Shown: positions 10,267 through 25,916, counted from the first letter of the stretch. The stretch is 64,000 bases of DNA from Dyella humicola (GCF_026283945.1 NZ_JAPDPC010000001.1:1550001-1614000); one strand, 5' to 3'. Numbers and translations: made by a program. Notes: generated by a model from the sequence alone, not told the origin.

Positions 10267-11448
10267 ATGGCCTGGAACGAACCCGGTAACGGGCAACGTG
10301 ATCCCTGGGGCAAGAACCGCCAGTCCGGCAACAAGCCGGGCCTGGAGGACATGCTCAAGCAGTTTCGCAACCGTCTCGGCAACTTGGGCGGGGGCGTCGG
10401 GGGCATTTTTACCATTCTGCTGGCGCTGGTATTGGCCTGGTTGCTGATCAGCAGCTACACCATCGTCGATGCGCGCCAGGCTGGCGTCGTGCTGCGCTTT
10501 GGCCAGTACTCGCGCACGCTTCCGCCAGGCTTCCATCTCAAGCTTCCCGCGCCGATCGAGACGGTTACCAAGGTTGGCACCACCGAAATCCGTTCGGTGT
10601 CGGACAAGGTGCGCATGCTGACCAGCGACGAGAACATCATCTCGGTCGACTTCAACGTGCAGTACCAGGTCGCCGATGCGCGCAAATACCTGTTCTCGTT
10701 GAGCGGCCCGCCCGAAGACACGTTGCGCCAGGCGGCCGAGGCGGCCGTGCGCACCGTGGTCGGCGCCAATGTGATGGACAACATCCTGACCAGCCAGGGC
10801 TCCGAGCCGACCGTTCCGGCTGTGCCGGCACCGGCAAGCAGCACCGCCGCTACCAGTGCTTCCACCGTGGCAGCCGTTCCGGTAACGCCGGCGGCGCCGG
10901 CTGTTGCGCAGACCCGCGACACATTGCAGCAGCAGACGCGCGAAATCCTGCAGGCCACGCTGAACGAATATGACGCCGGCCTGCTGGTCACCGACGTCAG
11001 CTTCCAGAACGTGGCGCCGCCTCAGGAGGTGAAGGACGCCTTCGACGACGTCAATGCCGCGCGCGAAGACAAGCAAGGTACCGAGAACAACGCCCGTGCC
11101 TATGCCAGCCAGGTGGTGCCGGTGGCTCGCGGCGATGCCGCGCGCATTTCCGCCGAGGCGCAGGGCTACTCCGCCCAGCGCGTGGCCATCGCCACCGGTG
11201 AAGCGGCCCGCTTCAACCTGATCCTCAAGGAATACAAGGCCGCGTCGGACGTGACTCGCAGGCGCCTGTGGCTAGAGACGGTCGAGGACGTCATGTCCAA
11301 GAACCCGAAGGTGCTGGATGGTTCCGGCGGTCGCAACATGATTTATCTGCCGCTCGATCGCGTGACGGGCAAGGAAGTGCCGGGCGTGGGCGCGGTGATG
11401 CAGTCCGCGGGCAACGATGCCCTGGTCGGCAAGGAGAAGCAGCCATGA
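10267..11448 (+). CDS. hflK: HflK subunit of the FtsH modulator complex
   Basis: A 393-residue SPFH-domain membrane protein that with HflC forms a cage around the FtsH protease. It has a Gly-rich cytoplasmic N-terminus, one transmembrane helix (about residues 42-63), then the SPFH domain starting at TIVDARQAGVVLRFGQYSRT. An Ala/Pro/Thr/Ser-rich insert of about 40 residues (roughly 178-218) interrupts the SPFH domain between DNILTSQGSEPT and RDTLQQQTREIL, where E. coli HflK has a short turn. AAGGAG lies ahead of the ATG. hflC follows with an ATGA overlap, so the two are translationally coupled. Confidence 0.95.
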   Translation: MAWNEPGNGQRDPWGKNRQSGNKPGLEDMLKQFRNRLGNLGGGVGGIFTILLALVLAWLLISSYTIVDARQAGVVLRFGQYSRTLPPGFHLKLPAPIETVTKVGTTEIRSVSDKVRMLTSDENIISVDFNVQYQVADARKYLFSLSGPPEDTLRQAAEAAVRTVVGANVMDNILTSQGSEPTVPAVPAPASSTAATSASTVAAVPVTPAAPAVAQTRDTLQQQTREILQATLNEYDAGLLVTDVSFQNVAPPQEVKDAFDDVNAAREDKQGTENNARAYASQVVPVARGDAARISAEAQGYSAQRVAIATGEAARFNLILKEYKAASDVTRRRLWLETVEDVMSKNPKVLDGSGGRNMIYLPLDRVTGKEVPGVGAVMQSAGNDALVGKEKQP

Positions 11449-12314
11449 AGTTCATCTCCGGCATCATCGTTGTGCTGATCGTGCTGATCGGTTTCAACAG
11501 TCTGTTCATTGTGAGCGAAGGTGAAACGGCGCTCGTGCTGCAGTTTGGCCGCATCGTGCGCACCGGTGACCAACCCGGCCTGCACTTCAAGTTGCCCTTC
11601 GTGCAGCAGGTGATGACGTTCGACAACCGCATCCTCACCCTGGAAGCGCCGCCCGAGCGCTACTTCACCTCGGAGAAGAAGAGCGTCAACGTCGACTTCT
11701 TCGTGAAGTGGCGCATTGCCGACACCGCCACTTATTACCGCGCCACCGCCGGCGACGAGCTGCAGGCGGCCAATCGCCTGACGCCCATCGTCAAGGATGC
11801 GCTGCGCTTCGAGTTCAACGGTCGCACCCTGCAGGAGCTGGTGGCTGCTGGCCGCAAGGACGTGACCGAGCGCGTGCGCAAGCAGACCGATGCGGCGGCT
11901 GGCAAGAGCCTCGGTATCACCGTGGTCGACGTGCGCATCAAGCGCATCGACCTGCCGGACGAAGTGAGCGAGTCGGTCTACAAGCGCATGCGCGCCGAAC
12001 GCACCCAGCTGGCCAACGAGCTGCGTTTCACCGGCCAGCAGGCTGGCGAGACGATCAAGGCCGATGCCGACCGCCAGGCCCAGGTCATCAAGGCCGAGGC
12101 TGAGCGCGATGCGGCCAAGGTGCGTGGCGAGGGTGATGCCCAGGCGGCGGCGATCTACGCGCAGGCTTATGGCCAGGACCCCGAATTCTTCGCGTTTTAT
12201 CGAAGCCTGGCGGCGTATCGTAAGTCGTTCGAGGACGGCAAGGGCGTGCTGGTGCTGAAGCCGGATTCGGAGTTCCTGAAGTATTTCAACGACGGCGCAT
12301 CGTCCAGGCATTGA
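11445..12314 (+). CDS. hflC: HflC subunit of the FtsH modulator complex
   Basis: A 289-residue partner of HflK. It begins MKFISGIIVVLIVLIGFNSL (single membrane anchor), then FIVSEGETALVLQFGRIVRT starts the SPFH domain, followed by a long helical segment rich in Ala, Glu and Arg (KADADRQAQVIKAEAERDAA) typical of HflC. The ATG overlaps the hflK stop by four bases, and the upstream AAGGAG sits inside hflK. The longer in-frame opening upstream lies inside hflK and is not used. Confidence 0.96.
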   Translation: MKFISGIIVVLIVLIGFNSLFIVSEGETALVLQFGRIVRTGDQPGLHFKLPFVQQVMTFDNRILTLEAPPERYFTSEKKSVNVDFFVKWRIADTATYYRATAGDELQAANRLTPIVKDALRFEFNGRTLQELVAAGRKDVTERVRKQTDAAAGKSLGITVVDVRIKRIDLPDEVSESVYKRMRAERTQLANELRFTGQQAGETIKADADRQAQVIKAEAERDAAKVRGEGDAQAAAIYAQAYGQDPEFFAFYRSLAAYRKSFEDGKGVLVLKPDSEFLKYFNDGASSRH

Positions 12315-12327
12315 GTGGTAATGGACG

Positions 12328-12513
12328 ATGTCGCGTGAGCTGCTGCTGGCCTTATGCCTGATGCTGGTGATTGAGGGTCTGGTGTTGTTTGCCGCGCCGC
12401 ATGGCTGGCAAGCCACCATGCGCGAGGCGGTAAAGCTAAGCCCGCGTACGTTGCGCCTGTTCGGTGCAGCGGCCATCGGTATCGGTCTGGTAGCGCTGCA
12501 GCTGATGCATTGA
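12328..12513 (+). CDS. DUF2065 small membrane protein
   Basis: A 61-residue protein with two hydrophobic helices (ELLLALCLMLVIEGLVLFAA and LRLFGAAAIGIGLVALQL). This is the YjeT/DUF2065 family, which is regularly found between hflC and purA in gammaproteobacteria, as here. Its molecular role is unknown; the location suggests a link with the HflKC-FtsH complex, but that is inference. Confidence 0.88.
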   Translation: MSRELLLALCLMLVIEGLVLFAAPHGWQATMREAVKLSPRTLRLFGAAAIGIGLVALQLMH

Positions 12514-13935
<1,422 letters not shown>

Positions 13936-13960
13936 CTCGTGGCTGGTGGTTGAACTGCAA

Positions 13961-13984
13961 AAGCCCCGCATTGCGGGGCTTTTT
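13961..13984 (+). terminator. Rho-independent terminator of purA
   Basis: AAGCCCCGC and GCGGGGCTT form a nine-base-pair stem with a tight loop, followed by TTTTT, about 25 bp after the purA stop. Confidence 0.9.
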
Positions 13985-14125
13985 GTTTGCGCTCATGATC
14001 GCGTCTGCGGCGGGCGGCGTGGGTCGCCTGTCACCGTTCCGTTTTGCTTCGATCTTCGTTGGTGTGCCGGCGTGTTGGGTTGGTCCCGCCGTCTAGGCGC
14101 GACCTGACTCCATAAGGACCTAAGT

Positions 14126-16780
<2,655 letters not shown>

Positions 16781-16912
16781 GGGAGCTCGCAGCTAGCAAG
16801 GATTAAGCGAGGTGGAGGAGTCGGCCAAGAAGGCTGAAAGGTCTCCCGTCCGTCATCCCTTCGACTATTGAAAGCCGCATGGATGGCGATCTCGTGACGT
16901 CTGCACTGAGAA

Positions 16913-16946
16913 GGAGCGGGAGGGCGAGCTAACGCCCACCCGCTCC
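16913..16946. terminator. Hairpin between convergent aminopeptidase and chitinase genes
   Basis: The arms GGAGCGGG and CCCGCTCC enclose an inner GGCG/CGCC pairing. The hairpin lies between two convergent genes, so it could serve either; no strong T-run is present. Confidence 0.45.
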
Positions 16947-16954
16947 CTGCAGGC

Positions 16955-18283
16955 TTACCTTCCCAAGTCACTCAAGATCCGCTTGGTGTACTGCAGCGGC
17001 GTGCTGGTGCTGACCGAATTACACGTCGGCGAAGCGGTGCTCTGGCTACACGGCGTATCGCGATCCAGTGACCAGAAGTGCACGCCGGCGAGGCCGTTGG
17101 CGACGGCGTAGTTCACCACGGAGTCGGTGTTGGCGATCGAGAAGTTCTCGTTCGACGTATCGTTGACACCAATCATCGGGGTCAGCTCGATCTTGCTGGC
17201 CGGGATGCCGTAGGTATGCTCCAGGTTTGTTACTGCCTGGATCGCGGACTGGCCCATGTCGCAGACGCTGCCCGATACCACGCAGACTCCGCTGCTGGGG
17301 CCGCCGTAGTCCATCGTCATCAGGTTGATGGTGTAGTTGGTCAGGGTGGAAGCCTTGATCGCTTTCACCACCGAGTCGCCGAGGCTGTTGAGGCCGCCGT
17401 AACTACCGTCCGACGCGCCCAGCGTGGCCAGCGTGAACGAGAAGCGCAGGTTCGGATACACGCTCTGGCCGTATACCGCGGCCGCGACCAGGGCGTTGAT
17501 CTGGGCCGAGCTCTGACCACCTTCAATATCAAAGTCGACGCCAATCAGCTGTGGCGACATATACCGCGAAAGGAACGCAGCGAAGTTCGCCGTGCTGCCG
17601 CAGGTGAAGGTGCCCGCCTGGCCGCCCGTGGAGACGATATAGGGTAGGCCAGCACTGGAGAGTGCTGAGACGTTGGCACTGGCGAAACTGGCGCCGGCCA
17701 CGCCGCCCCAGTTCTCGCTACCGCATTCACCGGTGGCGAAGGCGAGGGTAATCCCGCTGAGATTCGTCACGTAGTTCGACTTCAGGCTGCCACTGCCGAC
17801 GACGGGAATCGCCGAACCTGTGGCGGCCGCCGTCTGCATCACGTTGGTGTTCCAGTTGAGGTTTACCGTGATGTCTTTGTACGGACTGAACACAAGATTC
17901 TTTCCTGTCCCCGGGGCGGGCGCGGGTGGAGGAGTCGTGCCACCGCCGGAGCCGCCACCACTACTTCCGCCACCGCTGCCGCTGCCGCACGCGCCCTGGG
18001 AGGTCCACGGTTGGCCGGAGCCCGAACCGCCGTTGTTGGTGGCCGGGTCATTGCCCTGGGTCCACCAGTTGGCCTTGTAGTTGATGCCACTTTCGCTGGC
18101 TGTATTGCCGGCCGTATAGACGGCCGAAGCACTCCAGGCGGCCGCACAGGCCGGAAGGCTCTGTGCCTGCACCGTCTGCACGGGCGCCATCGTCATCAAG
18201 CTCATGGCCATGGCGCCGCCTGCTGTGGAGCCGAGGGCATGAAGTGCTGTACGTAACCACACGACCGATTGCTTTACACGCAT
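16955..18283 (-). CDS. Secreted GH18 chitinase with chitin-binding module
   Basis: A 442-residue secreted glycosidase. A long signal peptide ends near TVQAQSLP. A small carbohydrate-binding module (CBM5/12 type) follows, with AWSASAVYTAGNTASESG, YKANWWTQGNDPATNNG and QPWTSQGAC. A Gly/Ser/Pro linker (about residues 95-125) joins it to a GH18 barrel starting LVFSPYKDITVNLNWN. The catalytic strand reads GVDFDIEGGQ, a DxDxE variant with the catalytic Glu retained. The enzyme should hydrolyse chitin outside the cell or in the periplasm. AGGAG lies seven bases before the ATG. Two identical palindromic sites upstream suggest control by a LacI-type chitin/GlcNAc repressor. Confidence 0.92.
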   Translation of the reverse strand: MRVKQSVVWLRTALHALGSTAGGAMAMSLMTMAPVQTVQAQSLPACAAAWSASAVYTAGNTASESGINYKANWWTQGNDPATNNGGSGSGQPWTSQGACGSGSGGGSSGGGSGGGTTPPPAPAPGTGKNLVFSPYKDITVNLNWNTNVMQTAAATGSAIPVVGSGSLKSNYVTNLSGITLAFATGECGSENWGGVAGASFASANVSALSSAGLPYIVSTGGQAGTFTCGSTANFAAFLSRYMSPQLIGVDFDIEGGQSSAQINALVAAAVYGQSVYPNLRFSFTLATLGASDGSYGGLNSLGDSVVKAIKASTLTNYTINLMTMDYGGPSSGVCVVSGSVCDMGQSAIQAVTNLEHTYGIPASKIELTPMIGVNDTSNENFSIANTDSVVNYAVANGLAGVHFWSLDRDTPCSQSTASPTCNSVSTSTPLQYTKRILSDLGR

Positions 18284-18433
18284 GAGTGATCTCCTGGTGA
18301 TATTGCATCGTTACGGCGGATTGTTCCTGGGCGACAGGCCGTGTTCCGGTCGGCCATCTGGGCTGGTCGCATCAAAGCGTCCCTGCACACGCCACGGCGT
18401 CCCGTGGTCGGAGCGATGTCGTCATGAGTCCCC

Positions 18434-18451
18434 AATGACAACGTTGTCTCC
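18434..18451 (-). promoter_or_regulatory. Palindromic operator, chitinase-proximal
   Basis: The perfect 12-bp palindrome GACAACGTTGTC (18437-18448) lies within AATGACAACGTTGTCTCC, about 155 bp upstream of the chitinase start. The CG-centred even palindrome is typical of LacI-family operators and resembles sites described for NagR/NagQ-type regulators of chitin and N-acetylglucosamine genes. The match is from memory of the family. Confidence 0.6.
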
Positions 18452-18665
18452 ATCGTTGCCGGCAAACTGTGACGGTTGCCGTGAAATTGCAAAGCCGTGA
18501 CAGGTGCATATGGCGAGACGGTTATCTCCCGCAATGCAGCACGTTTATGCGACATCTCGGCGTGCGCACGAACAATTCGAGATGATTGTTGGCTTTGATG
18601 GATGATGCGTCGCGAAACTGCCGTCTTCGCCCCAGCGGGCGCTTGTTGTCTTCATGCCGGCGCTA

Positions 18666-18683
18666 GCTGACAACGTTGTCTGC
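18666..18683 (-). promoter_or_regulatory. Palindromic operator, chitinase-distal
   Basis: A second exact copy of the TGACAACGTTGTCT core (palindrome at 18669-18680), 232 bp from the first. The 530-bp gap from 18284 to 18814 has no convincing gene apart from these sites and the gcvP terminator. Two spaced operators would allow repression by DNA looping. Confidence 0.55.
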
Positions 18684-18760
18684 AAGATCTGCTGGCGGCG
18701 AGCTGCTGCGGTGATGCCACGAGACGCCTTCCTGATCTTGTTCCAGTGCGGCATGACAAA

Positions 18761-18792
18761 GAAAAAGGGCTCCGCATGCGGAGCCCTTCTTG
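18761..18792 (-). terminator. Rho-independent terminator of gcvP
   Basis: GGGCTCCGCATGCGGAGCCC is a perfect palindrome (18767-18786) flanked on the minus strand by a CTTTTTC run, just after the gcvP stop. Confidence 0.85.
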
Positions 18793-18814
18793 TTGTCGGC
18801 GAGCCTTTGTGGCG

Positions 18815-21706
<2,892 letters not shown>

Positions 21707-21714
21707 GACAAGGG

Positions 21715-21744
21715 CGTCCGGAAATGGCCAATAAAGGCCGGACG
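21715..21744 (-). promoter_or_regulatory. Possible expression-platform hairpin ahead of gcvP
   Basis: CGTCCGG (21715-21721) and CCGGACG (21738-21744) can pair around an inner GGCC/GGCC stem, placing the bases just upstream of the gcvP ATG in a hairpin. It lies directly after aptamer 2. An alternative hairpin, ACGTGC/GCACGT, overlaps it, as expected of a switching platform. Confidence 0.45.
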
Positions 21745-21764
21745 TGCAAGCCGCACGTGGAGCG

Positions 21765-21927
21765 CCCCTCTGTCCTTTTGCCTGAGAGTTTGGAAGCTTG
21801 CGCTTCGTGCCCCTTCGGCGCCGGATTCAACCGGTCTCTCCAGAGTGTTGTTGCGGGTGATGGTATGGGGCCTGAGCGATTACGGGCGTTGCGCCTTCGG
21901 CAGCGGCTCTCACCGCTTCTCCCACCA
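21765..21927 (-). promoter_or_regulatory. Tandem glycine riboswitch
   Basis: Read on the minus strand, two glycine aptamers follow each other. Aptamer 1 (about 21927-21843) has GGGAGAAGCGG, GCCGAAGGCGCAA and CGCTCAGGCCC. Aptamer 2 (about 21842-21765) has GGAGAGACCGG, GCGCCGAAGGGGCA and ACTCTCAGGCAAAAGGACAG, which is the family's most conserved segment. The order, spacing and placement in the gcvP leader fit the known tandem glycine riboswitch, usually an ON switch in front of glycine-cleavage genes. Confidence 0.93.
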
Positions 21928-21941
21928 CGCGCTAGCCCCTA

Positions 21942-21947
21942 ATTATA
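21942..21947 (-). promoter_or_regulatory. -10 box of the gcvP leader
   Basis: TATAAT on the minus strand, about 15 bp before the first aptamer helix, which puts the transcription start right at the riboswitch 5' end. No strong -35 element is seen. Confidence 0.6.
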
Positions 21948-22079
21948 GAGTGCGGCGGGGCAGTTTGCCTCCCTATCGGGAAGAGACTTCGGTTGCACTG
22001 CCTCCTGGGCGCTTAGCGCTTGTGGCAGATCGTCTCAGGAGGCTTAAGATGAAAGGCCCGCCCCCCCCCGGAGCCCTCG

Positions 22080-22499
22080 ATGAAACAGCCCCCGTTCCGA
22101 CTGGCTCAGATTGATCACGTGGTGCTGCGCGTGCGCGATATGGTCGCGATGGAACGTTTCTATTGCGATGTATTGGGTTGCCGGGAGGAGCGTCGGCAGG
22201 ACGACATCGGCCTGGTGCAATTGCGCGCCGGTGATTCGCTTATCGACTTGATATCGCTCGACGGCAAGCTGGGACGGGTGGGCGGCGCGGCGCCAGGCGT
22301 GGAAGGTCACAACATGGACCACCTGTGCCTGCGGGTGGAGAACTACGACGAAGCTGCCATCGTTGCCCATCTGAAAACCCATGGTGCACGCGTCGGCGAG
22401 ATCGGCTCGCGCTATGGCGCCAAGGGCGAAGGTCCATCGATCTATCTATACGACCCCCAGGGAAACATGGTGGAGCTGAAAGGTCCGCCGGCCGCTTGA
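22080..22499 (+). CDS. VOC (glyoxalase/dioxygenase fold) family protein
   Basis: A 139-residue protein with the paired beta-alpha-beta-beta-beta modules of the vicinal-oxygen-chelate superfamily. Module 1 starts QIDHVVLRVRDMVAMERFYC and module 2 has HNMDHLCLRVENYDEAAI, ending IYLYDPQGNMVELKG. Likely metal ligands are His in IDHVVL, His in MDHLCL and Glu in MVELKG. It resembles the glyoxalase-like small VOC proteins often called virulence protein or YaeR-like. The substrate cannot be told from the sequence. Confidence 0.8.
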   Translation: MKQPPFRLAQIDHVVLRVRDMVAMERFYCDVLGCREERRQDDIGLVQLRAGDSLIDLISLDGKLGRVGGAAPGVEGHNMDHLCLRVENYDEAAIVAHLKTHGARVGEIGSRYGAKGEGPSIYLYDPQGNMVELKGPPAA

Positions 22500-22714
22500 G
22501 CGGTAGCGCCGGAGCACTCGGCCAGCCTTCACCTGGCGCAACCGCTCGCCGGGCTACAGTGAAACAGATGCTCTGACGGATCGCAGGCGGTGACACGTCT
22601 CACCTTGCGCCGCTGCGCAAGCCCAAGCCTCACGCTGACGCCACGGGACCGGCGACGGCTCAGGTGCCGCCCACGGTCCCATCCCGATAGTCGATCTTGT
22701 TGAGGAGTACGAAC

Positions 22715-23008
22715 ATGGCGACCTACGTCTCCCTTACTCACTTCACGGACCAGGGTATGCGAACCGTCAAGGACACGCTCAAGCGGGCCGAGGCCGTCAA
22801 GACGGCGGCAGGAAAATATGGCGCGAGGATCAAGGATATCTATTGGACGCTCGGGCAATACGACATGGTGGTCGTCATCGAGGCTTCCGACGAACTGGCG
22901 GCTACCGCATTTGCACTGACCATCGGCGCTGCCGGCAATACGCGCTCGCAAACCTTGCGTGCTTTCCCACCGGAAGAAATGCAGGCCATTCTGAGTAAGG
23001 TCGGATAG
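22715..23008 (+). CDS. GYD domain protein
   Basis: A 97-residue protein beginning MATYVSLTHFTDQGMRTVKD and containing DIYWTLGQYDMVVVIEASDE and FALTIGAAGNTRSQTLRAF, which identify the GYD domain, a ferredoxin-like alpha-beta fold of unknown function. GAGGAG at 22702-22707 lies eight bases before the chosen ATG; six extra codons upstream are open but unlikely. The 215 bp before it hold no other recognisable feature. Confidence 0.85.
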   Translation: MATYVSLTHFTDQGMRTVKDTLKRAEAVKTAAGKYGARIKDIYWTLGQYDMVVVIEASDELAATAFALTIGAAGNTRSQTLRAFPPEEMQAILSKVG

Positions 23009-23045
23009 TGCGGACCGCGTTCGATTCCGAGCTGTACCCGGAAAC

Positions 23046-23075
23046 GAAGAAGCCCGCCTTGCGGCGGGCTTCGTC
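23046..23075. terminator. Bidirectional terminator between GYD gene and tRNA-Leu
   Basis: The stem GAAGCCCGCC/GGCGGGCTTC (23049-23058 with 23063-23072) sits between the GYD gene stop (plus) and the tRNA 3' end (minus). It has short T-rich stretches on both sides, so it can serve both transcripts. Confidence 0.75.
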
Positions 23076-23081
23076 TACAAT

Positions 23082-23166
<85 letters not shown>

Positions 23167-23301
23167 AGGTGTCCCGCTGCTTTATGGGCTGCGTGAGCCG
23201 CGTAGATTAGGCATGTGACGGTAGGTTGTCAACTATTCTTTCACTGATTTTTCATCGAGCCGCGGTGTTCGCGGTTCGACACCCCAGACAAAGGCAAGGA
23301 T

Positions 23302-25914
23302 GTGACCAAAAAAAAGGAACCGCGCAGCAGCAAGCAGGGAGCCAAGCAAGGCCCCGCTGCGCCAAAGAAAGCCGCTCCCCGCGCCAAGCGCTCGGCGCTC
23401 GATCCGACCCCGCGCAAGCGGGTGGGCGAAGTGAGCGACCCGCATGCGGAGCGCGAGGCGCAGCGCTATGAGCGTCCCATTCCCAGTCGTGAGGCGATCC
23501 TCGCCCTGCTGGCGGAGCGGGGCGAGTTGTTGACCGAGGCGCGCATCGCCGAGACGCTGTCGCTGCACGACGAATACGACATCAATGCATTGCGCAAGCG
23601 CCTCGGCGCCATGGTGCGCGATGGCCAGTTGCTGCTCGGCCGCCGCGGTGGCTATGCACCGACCAACAAGCTCGACCTGATTCCCGGCGTGGTGCTGGCC
23701 AATGCCGAAGGCTACGGCTTCCTCAGGCCAGATGATGGTGGCGATGACCTTTATCTTTCGCCGCAACAGATGCGCATGGTGTTGCATGGTGATCGCGTGC
23801 TGGCCAGTGTGGTGGGTATCGACCGTCGCGGCCGCAAGCAGGGCGCGATTGTCGAAGTGCTCCAGCGTCGCTCGCCACGACTGGTCGGTCGCGTGGTGAT
23901 CGAAAACGGCGTGATGCTGGTGGCGCCCGATGATCGGCGCCTGCACCAGGACATCATGATCGTGCCGGGGCAGGACCTGGGCGCACGCTCCGGCCAGATC
24001 GTGGTGGCAGAAATCACCGAGCCGCCGACGCCGCATCGTGGGCCGCTCGGCGCGATTCGCGCGGTACTGGGTGAGCGGCTGCAGCCATCACTCTTGGTGG
24101 AGATGGCGATCGCCAGCCACGATCTGCCGCACGAATGGCCGGACCCGGTGATGCGCGAAGCGGCGCAGGTCGAGCCCGAGGTAAGCGCGGCGGAGCGCGA
24201 GGGCAGGATGGATCTGCGCGCGTTGCCGCTGGTCACCATCGACGGCGCCGACGCGCGTGACTTCGACGACGCCGTGTTCGCCGAGCCGCGTCGTGGTGGC
24301 GGTTACCGACTGGTCGTCGCTATCGCTGACGTATCGCACTATGTGCAGGTCAATGCCGCGCTGGACCGCGAAGCCTATCAGCGCAGCACGTCGACCTATT
24401 TCCCGGGTTTTGTGGTGCCGATGCTGCCGGAGACGCTCTCCAACGGCATCTGCTCCCTCAACCCCAAGGTCGAGCGCCTGTGCATGGTCTGCGACATGCA
24501 GATCGATGCCGAAGGCGTGGTGATCCGTTCGAAGTTTTACGACGCGGTGATGCGCTCGCATGCACGCCTGACCTACGACCGCGTGTGGCAAGCCATTGGT
24601 CTCAATGATGCGGATGCGCGTCACGAGCTGGCTGACGTGATGCCGCAGCTGGAGCACCTGCATGGGCTCTACAAGCTGATGGCCGCGCAGCGCAAACGCC
24701 GCGGCGCCATCGATTTCGAGACACCGGAAGTGAAGTTCCGTCTCGATCAGACCGGTGAAGTGGCCGCCATGGGCGCCACTCAGCGCAACGATGCGCATAA
24801 GCTGATCGAGGAATGCATGATTGCCGCCAACGTGCAGGCGGCTCTGTTTCTGGAAAAAAAGAAGATTCCCGCGCTGTTCCGCGCGCACGAGCCGCCGCCG
24901 GCGGAAAAGTACGAGGATCTGCAGCAGTTCCTGCGCGAGTTCAAGTTGCGCATGCCACCCGTCGAGGACGTGACGCCGGGCGATTTCGCCGACGTGCTGC
25001 GGCTGGTGCAGGATCGCCCGGAGCGAGAGCTGATCCAGTCGGTACTGTTGCGCGCGCAGAGCATGGCTGCCTACCAGCCGGACAATCGTGGGCACTTCGG
25101 CCTCGCGCTGGAGGCGTATGCGCACTTCACGTCGCCGATCCGCCGCTACCCCGATCTGTTGGTGCATCGCGCGATCCGCTATGCCATCACCGGCGGCAAA
25201 CCGTCGGGGTATAGCTATACCCCGACCGAGATGGCGAACATGGCCGTGCACTGCTCGCAGCGCGAGCGCCGTGCCGAAGAGGCCGAGCGCGATGTCGATG
25301 AGCGCTTCAAGTGTGCGTGGATGTCCAAGCACGTGGGCAGCGAATTCGAAGGCACCGTCACCGGAGTCACCTCGTTCGGCCTGTTTGTGGAGCTGGACGA
25401 ATCGAAGGTATCGGGGCTGGTGCATATCAGTCAGCTTTCCAACGATTACTACCACTTCGATCCGGTTCGCCATCTGTTGAAGGGCGAGCGCACGGGTGCG
25501 CAACATCGCCTGGGCGATCATGTGCGCATCCAGGTACTGCGTGCCAGCCTGGAGGATCGCAAGATCGACTTCCGCCTGGTGGCACCGCGCGCTGAAGCCA
25601 AGCCGACTGGCACCGAACGACGCTATGACTATGCCGCTGCCGGTGATCGCTACTCGCTGCCCGCAGGACGCAAGGCGACGACGCGGCCGGGCTCGCGCGA
25701 TAATGCGGGCACGGTCGTACCGCGAGCGGCGGCAACGGGCAGGAAGGACGCGCCGGTCGCCGACAAGCATTCGTCGGGTGGGAAGAGCCCGGCGGCTGGA
25801 CAAAGCATGTTCTCCAAGGTCAAGTCGGCGGCCCAGGGCAAGTTCAAGGCAGTCAAGGCTGCTGCGTCCAAGGCAACCTCCAGAGCCCGCAAGGGCAGCA
25901 ATAAGAAAGGCTAA
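23302..25914 (+). CDS. rnr: Ribonuclease R
   Basis: An 870-residue processive 3'-5' exoribonuclease of the RNB family. Order: a basic N-terminal tail (KKKEPRSSKQG), a winged-helix domain (about 50-110), cold-shock domains, and the RNB catalytic domain with the Asp-rich motif TIDGADARDFDDAVF followed by IADVSHYVQVNAALDREAYQ. An S1 domain (EGTVTGVTSFGLFVELDESK) comes next, then a long Lys/Ala/Ser-rich C-terminal tail of about 110 residues that helps unwind structured RNA. The GTG at 23302 after AAGGCAAGGA is the chosen start; an overlapping ATG two bases upstream is out of frame and meets a stop at once. It forms an operon with rlmB. Confidence 0.96.
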   Translation: MTKKKEPRSSKQGAKQGPAAPKKAAPRAKRSALDPTPRKRVGEVSDPHAEREAQRYERPIPSREAILALLAERGELLTEARIAETLSLHDEYDINALRKRLGAMVRDGQLLLGRRGGYAPTNKLDLIPGVVLANAEGYGFLRPDDGGDDLYLSPQQMRMVLHGDRVLASVVGIDRRGRKQGAIVEVLQRRSPRLVGRVVIENGVMLVAPDDRRLHQDIMIVPGQDLGARSGQIVVAEITEPPTPHRGPLGAIRAVLGERLQPSLLVEMAIASHDLPHEWPDPVMREAAQVEPEVSAAEREGRMDLRALPLVTIDGADARDFDDAVFAEPRRGGGYRLVVAIADVSHYVQVNAALDREAYQRSTSTYFPGFVVPMLPETLSNGICSLNPKVERLCMVCDMQIDAEGVVIRSKFYDAVMRSHARLTYDRVWQAIGLNDADARHELADVMPQLEHLHGLYKLMAAQRKRRGAIDFETPEVKFRLDQTGEVAAMGATQRNDAHKLIEECMIAANVQAALFLEKKKIPALFRAHEPPPAEKYEDLQQFLREFKLRMPPVEDVTPGDFADVLRLVQDRPERELIQSVLLRAQSMAAYQPDNRGHFGLALEAYAHFTSPIRRYPDLLVHRAIRYAITGGKPSGYSYTPTEMANMAVHCSQRERRAEEAERDVDERFKCAWMSKHVGSEFEGTVTGVTSFGLFVELDESKVSGLVHISQLSNDYYHFDPVRHLLKGERTGAQHRLGDHVRIQVLRASLEDRKIDFRLVAPRAEAKPTGTERRYDYAAAGDRYSLPAGRKATTRPGSRDNAGTVVPRAAATGRKDAPVADKHSSGGKSPAAGQSMFSKVKSAAQGKFKAVKAAASKATSRARKGSNKKG

Positions 25915-25916
25915 GC

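Noticed and set aside
18284-18814. A possible small RNA or regulator gene in the 530-bp gap upstream of the chitinase
   Set aside because: Open frames here are short with poor codon usage, and no promoter-terminator pair in the same direction is visible apart from the gcvP terminator.
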